Shown one piece after another: positions 56,680-64,000 of a stretch of DNA of 64,000 nt. The stretch is taken from assembly GCF_943734655.1 (NCBI RefSeq), contig NC_071353.1, positions 21,426,501 to 21,490,500 of the forward strand, written 5' to 3'. The notes beneath the pieces were generated by a model, which did no database searches, was not told the origin of the DNA, and saw only the letters and a list, made by a program, of their open reading frames with translations. The stretch is from Sabethes cyaneus (taxonomy: Eukaryota; Arthropoda; Insecta; Diptera; Culicidae). A program made the position numbers and the translations under genes. Within the stretch, counting starts at the first letter, position 1; the number at the start of each line of letters is the position of its first letter.

Positions 56680-58240
56680 TATGGCATTCAGTAAGTGGGG
56701 TAAGTCTCTCAAGACTACTACTACTACGCAATAGCCCTTGAAAAAAATCGTTTCGTCCCGTCCTCGGTCAGTCAGTCATTTTCCTCTTTTTTCCCATCTC
56801 TTCCAAATCTAGTGATTATTTACTATTCTATTTTAGAACAAGATATTTGTTAACATCCAAGTGACATAGCTAGCAAGCATAGGTATGTCAAGAAATGTAA
56901 TGTCCTCCCGAAATACACCCGCAAAATGAAAAGAAATACAGTAAACGAAGACGAAACAAACCACACACCACGCAAAACAATGAAAACGCATATAACAATT
57001 CTATTGAGAGATCTCATTTCGTGTTTTGTGTAACCACCCCACACCTGTCCCAGTCAGTACCCTTTAATTTCATGTTTTCTTAAACTAACCCGCAGTAGAA
57101 CGTGACAAAGCGTGAAAATCTATGAAAGTAATCTAGATCATCTTTCAAAAATGTGATACATAACTGATTGTGGTAGGACTTTTTTCGCTATACTTATTAT
57201 TATTTTAAATTTCTTAGTAAGTTCTGTAAAACCTGTTAGTATATCACAGTAGGTTGTACCAGCCACTTTTGTGCTCGCCGCAAGTGGCTTCCGGTGGAGT
57301 TCCCGACGGTCTTCTAAACACTGCCAATTCAGCTAGTCAGCTCGGGAACTTCGCCTCGAACCCACTGAGAGGCGCGGTTGCATCCAAATTCGGCTGGCAA
57401 TAAAGCAACAACACACTGGCAATCCAATGTGCGTATAAAGCGGAGCTTTTTTCGTTATTTCGAGACCTATTTGGTTGTTACTTATGGCCACGCGGGCGAA
57501 CTATCCCGCGTGGAAGTGTCACTTTCTTCAAAAGAATAAATAAAGCTCTCACCGGTAGGTAAGTAACCGGAAATTACATCTAAGTTTAACTCGAACGGTT
57601 CTTTCACGCTGAAATGTGGTCCGCTTTTGCAACCAGCTGGCTGTTGATCGAATGAATCTCTATGCATGCTGAATTCACTCAAATGCTTGATGCCTTCTTC
57701 TCGTTCGGCTGCTAATTTTATTTTTCTTGGTTACGAAGCGCTTACGATTGCATCTCAATTCTTTGCGTTTTAAGCAAAGTTGATGGCTTTGGAGTTTTTA
57801 CTTCGAAGGTTGTACATTCTTATCTGTGTTTTCTTTAGGTACATGGTATTGTACTCAAATTTCATGCCTTCTTTCATCATGTCTATGTTTATTTGTTTAT
57901 TAATAGTAGGCTATGTATTTGTAACTATTTGTAACGCTATTTCGTGAAACTTTGTCCATCAGCTGAGCGAGAAGAAACTCAATCGTTAATCTAGTAGAAT
58001 GATTTCCACAATTTTTCGGAATGTTACCTACATATGACAGCATAATTTTCCGAAATACTAGTTGAAATCAACACCGAAAACAACGCGCCTATATTCAGCG
58101 TGAATTAACCTCCCCAAAAGTACAATTTAGCATTGTTTTATAGCATCATCATTACGCAATTTCGTTGTATATATGTCATAGATCCGTTTAGTTAAGAATT
58201 TGTACAAAAAAGTTTTCTCTCACAATGAATAAAGTTCAGC
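56680..58240 (+). other. jumu 3' UTR with several poly(A) signals
   Basis: AATAAA occurs at 57399-57404, 57535-57540 and 58228-58233, so alternative 3' ends are possible. A perfect 9-bp hairpin (CCACGCGGG, 8-nt loop, CCCGCGTGG) sits at 57488-57513. Confidence 0.55.
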
Positions 58241-59180
58241 CAACAATAGGTAGCAGCACTACAACTCAGTTCACATGACATACGTTCTTTGTAGATAAGT
58301 TCCACTTTTTCATTTGAGCCTGTACAGTTTGAGCCCATTTTCTTCCGCAATGATCGAAGAATGTATGCTTAACTTTTTGTCTAGGATACATCTAAACATC
58401 TTACTCGAAATGTGAACAATTTGAACAATTAAAACACTTTGTTTAGATAGGTTTTAGTCTAGCAAGAAAATAAACAGTTTCCATAGGGGCAAACCAATGG
58501 CAAAGTAAAAGGTCCACCAGTGCAGTATTGTTCGTTTGTTAGTACCTACCGAGTTTGTTTTTAATAATGTATGTTCTCAAAGCTTATTTTCATTTTCGAA
58601 AGAAAATGCAAAATGTAAGAATTATCCAGCAGAGGAGCGCCGTATAATTAATGATCAAAAAAGCTATTCTAAGAGCTTTGAGTTTTCCATCTTTTAAGTT
58701 TCCACCAGCGTGAGCGATTGTACCGAGTGTCTCACTGAATGATGTAAAACGAGCTATCGTTCTCAACTGCAGCACATGTAGGTACATCTATTTCTCTAGG
58801 AAGTTTCTACAATTACCTTTTTTTCGTTACCGGGAAACAGAAACAATTCAATCAATGAACGAACGCGAAAAAAACGGAAAATGTTATTGTGCTTTCAATT
58901 TTTACAACCAGAGTAGTCAGGCAAGCAATTTGATTGAACCATGTTTAGGTAAAGTGCGCTCAACGTGGGGCGAATAATTTTGTGACATTTGTAACGGTAC
59001 AACAGTAACGACAGCAAAGAAATAGGATACTTACCTTGTATGGAATAAATTGTACACAGCTCTAAACGAGAAACATTTTTGTATCAAAAATCTATATACT
59101 AGAGATGAAAAAAAAAATAAATAAAAATAACAAAACTGAGTTACATCGGCTTTCCTTCTTCCGAAAAAAAAACATCCGCA
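58241..59180. other. Intergenic DNA, nothing recognised
   Basis: AT-rich sequence after the last jumu poly(A) signal. No gene or repeat end is seen. Confidence 0.4.
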
Positions 59181-59250
59181 TTGGTACGTAAACTACTTCA
59201 AGATAAAAATCTCCTCAAGTTGCCGCTTGAATGCGCCGCTGGACTAGCGT

Positions 59251-59626
59251 TGTCCGCGGTCACCTGTGATCCCAAATATACAAACTCATCTACCCCTTCT
59301 AGATCGTCGCCGTCAACGGTTACCGACTTACCGTCCATATGGGAAGCACGCGTTTATTTTTTTTAAGCAAGCCCCTTTAATGTATTTGGTCTTCGACGCA
59401 TTTATTTTAAGCCCAATCCTCCAAGGGAATCGAGAGTTGTTGTCCGCGGTCACCTGTGATCCCAAATATACAAACTCATCTACCCCTTCTAGATCGTCGC
59501 CGTCAACGGTTACCGACTTACCGTCCATATGGGAAGCACGCGTTTATTTCTTTTAAGCAAGCCCCTTTAATGTATTTGGTCTTCGACGCATTTATTTTAA
59601 GCCCAATCCTCCAAGGGAATCGAGAG
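59251..59626. repeat. 190-bp tandem duplication inside RTE-5
   Basis: The unit starting TGTCCGCGGTCACCTGTGATC at 59251 repeats at 59441. Both units end CAAGGGAATCGAGAG (59436, 59626). I see one base difference (TTTATTTTTTTTAAG against TTTATTTCTTTTAAG), so the duplication is recent compared with the decay of the element. Confidence 0.9.
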
Positions 59627-59738
59627 TGTCCCCGAGACGAGCACGAAACATAACATTCGATCCAAATTAGCTCTGGTCGCGATCGACTGTATCGTATGCT
59701 GCTTTAAAATCAATAAAAACGCGATACGTAAGCACATT

Positions 59739-59972
59739 CACCCTTATTCTGCGAGTCACGTGACTCAATACGACAATTGTCACTTGCCGTGACTCGCCAC
59801 GACGAGACGAGTCACCTAGGTGACAACCGAGTCACCTGGGTAATAAACCCCTGTCACCTAAGTGACAAACCGTGTCACCTAGGTGACAAAACGAGTCACC
59901 TAGGTGACAATTGTCACCTGATTCGCGGCGACTCCAAAATAGTCACGTCACTCGCCTCGCAGAATAAGGGTG
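59739..59972. mobile_element. 234-bp MITE built of GTCACCTAGGTGAC palindromes
   Basis: Inverted ends are CACCCTTATTCTGCGAG and CTCGCAGAATAAGGGTG. The 3-bp repeat ATT flanks it (59736-59738, 59973-59975). Removal restores the RTE codons REYN-VLTYRVFIDFK in frame on the - strand. The interior has about five copies of GTCACCT(A/G)GGTGAC or close variants, each a near-palindrome. Confidence 0.8.
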
Positions 59973-60589
59973 ATTGTACTCCCGACATTTCTGCAAGATC
60001 TGTGATGTCACGTTTCGGTGTTTATCCCTTACAAGTTCGGTTCATCTACTCGTAAAACCTGCACGTGTCATTAGCTCGGAGTAGCTGTTATAATTCCTCG
60101 CGACCTCTGTCCTCCTTTTGGCGCTCCTCGGTATTTGGCCAAGTTCTCCCTAGGTGCAATGCTTAGATAACTTTTCCAAGCAATTTTTTTCTCCTTGTTG
60201 TTGGCATTTTCCATCAAACCAATCTTTTTGTATACTCCGGGCCCCGGAGTCCGGGGCTCTTCGCCTAGTACCGAGTATGGCCAAGCGTATTCTGCCCCAA
60301 CCGTCTTCGGAAGAAGGCAATGTCTCATCCAGGATACGCACGTAGTTCTCGGCAGATTGCGGTATATCTAGCTGCCTGGTGTTCTGCCAAGGAGGACGGC
60401 TTTGACCGGTCTGGTATACGGTTGACAGTGCACATATAATGCTATTAGGTGATGGTCAGAGTCTGTCTGCACCCCATAGGGAACGTATGTTCGTGATGTT
60501 AGGAAAGAACCGGCCGTCTATGAGAACGTAGTTGATCTGATCTCATTGATCGTAGTTGATCTGATCTCATTGATCTCTGGCGAAACAAG

Positions 60590-61140
60590 GACGACGAGTA
60601 CATACTCGGTATTTCGAACTGCTGGTCGCTAAATCGGCTCTGCAGGAAATCTGTCGTAGAGGAGAGAAGGTTTAGAAGATCCCCGTCGGAAAGGCCCAGT
60701 CTTACCAGAGCGGTGGCACTACTGGGAACCGGTCTCATAGTGTTGGGAAGAATGCAGCAGGGTCGCGTGATACATTGGAAGGCGATCAACGAGAGAATAT
60801 GTCTATTGAGGATAAAGGACCGTTTCTTCAACGCGCAGTGCCCGAACGAAGGTAGATCCGACGATAAGAAAGATGCATTCTACGTGAGGCTGGAAGCACT
60901 GTATGACAACTCAAAATCAACATTGTCATCGGGGATACGAATGCCCAGGTCGCTAGGAAAGAAATGTGTCTATACATGGGTGATTGGACCTCATAGCCTG
61001 CACACCGCCACGAACGATAACGGCCAACGATGTACAAACTTCACAGCTTCTCGAGGCATGGGGATTCGAAGCACCTTTTCCCACGCAAAGATATCCCCAA
61101 AGCCACCTGGAGATTACCTGACCAACGTACAATGAACTAG
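60590..61140 (+). pseudogene. RTE-6: endonuclease fragment, opposite to RTE-5
   Basis: LQEICRRGEKV (about 60642-60670), then GLIVLGRMQQGRVIHWKA, LRIKDRFFN, PHSLHTATNDNGQRCTNF and an ending near the LTNVQ codons. One or more frameshifts and a deleted YSIINV segment are seen. It lies head to head with RTE-5. Confidence 0.8.
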
Positions 61141-61428
61141 TCGATACACGGAAATTACCTCGATTCCGAAGTTGATAAACAATATTGCCGACTGAATGAA
61201 ATTTCCCTGATTGAATTTCGATATTCCCTGATTTCCCTGATCCGTAAATGAATCCCTGATATTCCAGGGTTTTCCAGAAAATCGACACCCTGCCAATAAT
61301 TACAGCAACCTGGTCGATCGCCTGTGGATGGCAAGAACCTCACCTTCCACATCCACCTTTCGGTAGTTTCTCCTCCTCCCAAATCCATGAAATTATCCAG
61401 TAAAGTGTCGTCGCTAGCGGTTGTAGGA
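61141..61428 (-). repeat. Left arm of a large inverted duplication
   Basis: This is the reverse complement of 62470-62960 once the SINE there is removed. Both arms include the same short RTE RT piece (decayed WIISWIWEEEKLP) and a TTCCCTGATTTCCCTGATCC-rich segment. Confidence 0.75.
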
Positions 61429-61432
61429 AGAT

Positions 61433-61574
61433 GGGTTAATAGGTAGATACGCTTAACAAGTTGTCGTTGTGACTCCTACCTTTTGTCCAATGCTAGAAGG
61501 TGCATGGGTCGAACCTGCATTGGACAAAAGGTAGAAGTCACGATAACTTGTTAAGCGTATCTACCTATTAACCC
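61433..61574. mobile_element. 142-bp near-perfect hairpin (foldback MITE)
   Basis: Arms 61433-61493 and 61517-61574 pair over ~58 bp with two mismatches and one 3-nt gap. Outer ends are GGGTTAATAGGTAG / CTACCTATTAACCC. The 23-nt loop is at 61494-61516. If transcribed it would form a long double-stranded stem. Confidence 0.85.
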
Positions 61575-61770
61575 CCCTTCCTTTCCACTCTTTCCCCTCC
61601 ATTCCTAAAAAATCCTTCTTCGTTACTTTCCCTTACCGTCCCTTCATCAATTGTAGAACCATCGTTTCAAAAAAGCCATTTAGCCACTAGCTTTTTAGCG
61701 GTGGACTCAGTCGAGTTACTCGACATAATACCAAACGTAGACCAGTCGGGCAAAATGACATACGACGTGA
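61575..61770. other. Short spacer, C/T-rich
   Basis: Pyrimidine-rich sequence after the hairpin; no feature seen. Confidence 0.35.
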
Positions 61771-62365
61771 CTTACAGAATAGGGCCCATATCCTCATCGA
61801 TGGCCGGTTTTTCTCGAGCATCGCCAACGTACTTCCATAACCTCTGTTCGCTAACTCCTATTCCTACCTCAGATCACTCTACGTACGAAAACCCGAATCT
61901 TTAATTCAAACGTTAAATCCGTACTGCTGTATACCAGCGAAACGTGGTGCGTCTCAGCGGAGACAACGAAAAAACTGCAGGTATTCATTAACCGGTGCCT
62001 ACGATACATCATCCGTGCCTGGTGGCCTGATAACTGGATATCCAATGAGGAACTCCATCGTCGGTGTCATCAACGACCGATAGCCACAGAAATTCGTGAA
62101 CGTAGGTGGAAGTGGATTGGATACACCTTGAGGAAAGGAGCGAACGAGATTTGCAGAGAAGCACTCGACTGGAATCCACAAGGACAGCGTAGAAGAGGCA
62201 GACCCAAAGGCTCAAGGCGACGTAGCTTAGCCAATGACAACCGGGCTGTAGAGTAGAACCTGTCCTGGCGACAGCTAAAAGCTATGGCGGGTAACCGTCA
62301 GCAGTGGAGATCTCGGATTTCATCCCTTTATGCTGCCGGACCGGCGGACGATAAGTAAGTAAGTA
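61771..62365 (+). pseudogene. RTE-7: chimeric endonuclease scrap and C-terminus with TAAG tail
   Basis: HILIDGRFFSSIANV (61780-61830) is an endonuclease piece. After a gap the C-terminal domain runs NEELHRRCHQRPIATEIRER, RRWKWIGYTLRKGANEICRE, ALDWNPQGQRRRGRPKGS and LSWRQLKAMAGNRQQWRSRI. One stop (GTAGAGTAG region near 62253) breaks it. It finishes GACGATAAGTAAGTAAGTAA at 62350-62369, the RTE-type tandem tail. Confidence 0.8.
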
Positions 62366-62389
62366 ATTATTCTATAACAAATATGGTAA

Positions 62390-62545
62390 CAAAATCGCTC
62401 ACCTGAAGCACAACAGAGTCGCCGAAAAGGATCGACTCCCGGTAGAACTCTTCAAAAATAACTCAGAACCGCTAGCGACGACACTTTACTGGATAATTTC
62501 ATGGATTTGGGAGGAGGAGAAACTACCGAAAGGTGGATGTGGAAG
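62390..62545 (+). pseudogene. RTE RT fragment
   Basis: A decayed version of KNGKAAGKDGLPAELFKHGS is followed by EPLATTLYWIISWIWEEEKLP. The end of this fragment belongs to the right arm of the inverted duplication. Confidence 0.65.
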
Positions 62546-62960
62546 GTGAGGTTCTTGCCATCCAGGCGATCGACCAGGTTGCTGTAATTATTGGCAGGGT
62601 GTCGATTTTCTGGAAAACCCTGGAATATCAGGGATTCATTTACGGATCAGGGAAATCAAAAAAGCAAAGCCATGGGTTTATACCGTCTTTAGACATTACC
62701 CTTCTTTATCGACAGACTTCGCAGCCGGCTGTTAGAGTACAGGAAAATTACGGGGCCAGTGCAACGATCCTATTGACTCTAACTAGCAAGCACCGCCTAG
62801 CCGAGATTCGAACATACGACGACTAGCTTGTTAGACCAGCATCGTACCTCGAAGCTAACTGGGCGGCTCAGGGAAATCAGGGAATATCGAAATTCAATCA
62901 GGGAAATTTCATTCAGTCGGCAATATTGTTTATCAACTTCGGAATCGAGGTAATTTCCGT
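62470..62960 (+). repeat. Right arm of the inverted duplication
   Basis: Pairs with 61141-61428 on the opposite strand from CCGCTAGCGACGACACTT to GGAATCGAGGTAATTTCCGTG. It is interrupted by a SINE at 62659-62867. Confidence 0.75.
62659..62867 (-). mobile_element. tRNA-derived SINE, complete, with 12-bp target duplication
   Basis: TCAGGGAAATCA flanks it at 62647-62658 and 62868-62879. On - it starts GCCGCCCAGTTAGCTTCGAGG (acceptor-like stem and A-box region). It carries a perfect B box GTTCGAATC, closes the stem with AGGCGGT, has a ~120-bp body and ends GGCTTTGCTTTTTT. RNA polymerase III would transcribe it from the internal A/B boxes. The uninterrupted left arm at 61141-61428 confirms the empty site. 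Confidence 0.8.
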
Positions 62961-63109
62961 GTAAAATATACGCAGCTTGATCGATTGGATAAAAACTTAC
63001 CCCATCTGTGGTGGCGACTTGATTATCTTTCAATTTGGCGTAGATTTTTTTTATTTGTTTTGTGCCGTACAATTGTCAGACTTCACACGTTGTAGTGTTC
63101 GAAATTCGC

Positions 63110-63950
63110 TGTATCAGACCTCACGTATTCCACGGCACCGACAGATTTCGCAGAATTCGAGTCGATGTCCTGTTTTGAAAATGGCAAATGAGGTCAAAAC
63201 AACCACTCCTCTGGGATTTGTTCTTCCTCCCAGATTCTGATGATCTGGTAGATTACTTCGTATAGCCGCGTGCACGCGGGGAGCGTGCAGCCGGGATACC
63301 GTTCTTCTGCAGCCTTACCGTTCTTTACCTCACTAATTATCTTCTTATTCTTCTCCTGTGTTAGAGGCTCCTCAACTTGACCTTCGCTCACAATTCTTAT
63401 CCTGTTCTTACCTGGAAGTGCTGTTTCCACCAGGCTGCTACCTGGCTGCTTGCGGTTTTTATCAGTATGGAAGTTGCCAGCACTATCATTGCATAGCACA
63501 GGCATGGCTAGATATTCCGTGTGTCGTTCCTGATGAATCTCTCCTTTACGGCGGCGAGCCCGTGTTCTTCGTATTCACATTATTTTAGACAGCAGGCTCT
63601 TTTCCCGCTGACATAGTCTTATTATAATTTTCTCTTTTCTGACGTGCCCCTAGTGAGTATTCGACTCTTGGTCTGGATCTTGTCATGTCATTCTCTAGCA
63701 TTCGGCATCAAACAAGCTGTTACGCTGTCTTCCACACGTCGCGCCTATTACTTCCCTCGTAGTTGTTGGCGCCATGGAGGAACCTCCACAGCCCTTCTTC
63801 CCTTTCTTCCTGCTGTTCTCTGATTCGTTGATCAAGCTTTCTGGTGTACTCCGCTGCAACGACATCAACCGTCAACCGCGGGATGTTGGAACGCAGCGGC
63901 CTCTCAGTGGGAGCCTTCGCCGATTTTGATAACCTTGTGGACAAACTCGA
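63110..63950 (-). pseudogene. RTE-8: decayed copy of the RTE-1 subfamily
   Basis: On - it reads PRLTVDVVAAEYTRKLDQRI (63800-63890), then a broken linker, MPVLCNDSAGN (63475-63505), EVKNGKAAEE and IRIWEEEQIPEEWL (63195-63240). These blocks match the RTE-1 protein more closely than those of RTE-2 to RTE-4. Multiple frameshifts are present and it runs toward the window edge. Confidence 0.8.
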
Positions 63951-64000
63951 TAAGGTATATTAATAGATATAAATATAAATAGACCGTATATTGATGACTT

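Larger units (their letters stand above)
59181..60545 (-). pseudogene. RTE-5: decayed copy, interrupted and internally duplicated
   Basis: Read on -, from the right: endonuclease end (about 60545-60400), linker (YVRILDETLPSSEDGWGRI, KDWFDGKCQQ, LEKLSKHC), then ILQKCREYN at about 59975-60005, broken by a MITE. FIDFKAAYDTVDRD follows at about 59680-59725, then two copies of the KINASKTKYIKG and VTVDGDDLEGVDEFVYLGS block in reverse order of position. The RT between linker and REYN is deleted. The copy cannot encode an active enzyme. Confidence 0.8.

Noticed and set aside
62790..62867. Calling the B-box region a tRNA gene
   Set aside because: The cloverleaf is degenerate, the anticodon arm does not fold properly, and the segment is part of a longer SINE with target duplication.

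Overview
The window looks like nuclear DNA from a dipteran insect, most likely a mosquito (Culicidae). It has AT-rich noncoding DNA, short GT-AG introns, MED7 and jumeau/FoxN1-4 proteins of insect type, many copies of an RTE-like LINE, and Helitrons, SINEs and MITEs. The species cannot be fixed from the sequence alone.

Three host genes are supported. (1) MED7, a Mediator subunit, at 5.17-5.89 kb on the + strand, two exons. (2) A muscle-type PDZ/ZM protein of the Zasp family (Zasp67-like) at 21.38-25.49 kb on the - strand. I rebuilt it from at least eight exons in matching phase, including two short cassette exons that look interchangeable and an alternative terminal exon. (3) A FoxN1/4 forkhead factor (jumeau-like) on the + strand. 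The forkhead exons lie at 54.66-56.68 kb. A well-formed small first coding exon at 29.27-29.35 kb fits in phase, which implies a ~25.3-kb intron filling the middle of the window.

Most of the rest is nested mobile DNA. 0.5-4.7 kb: an apparently intact RTE-like LINE (774-4153, - strand) with a 16-bp target duplication and TAAG tail sits inside an older element bounded by inverted AAGGCTGAAA repeat arrays. 9.3-12.9 kb: hairpin repeats, then a Helitron (10854-12886). 13.3-20.3 kb: a cluster of decayed RTE copies, one split by a 1.76-kb DNA element (14878-16639) with CACAGTG termini and a 5-bp CGGTG duplication (Transib-like). 26-28 kb: LINE fragments, a 527-bp foldback, then the presumed promoter region of the forkhead gene. 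33-37 kb: jockey-like and RTE relics. 39-43.6 kb: two copies of an unrecognised ~1.2-kb retroelement around a 1-kb pyrimidine tract. 47.6-48.7 kb: a second Helitron. 49.7-50.4 kb: an AGTCGAGC minisatellite. 51.85-52.7 kb: an 865-bp foldback. 59.2-64 kb: head-to-head RTE copies, a MITE made of GTCACCTAGGTGAC palindromes, a near-perfect 140-bp hairpin, a tRNA-derived SINE and an inverted duplication.

Several insertions break a recognisable RTE reading frame, so their exact borders and target duplications can be read from the protein alignment. This gives a relative history of insertion without outside data.
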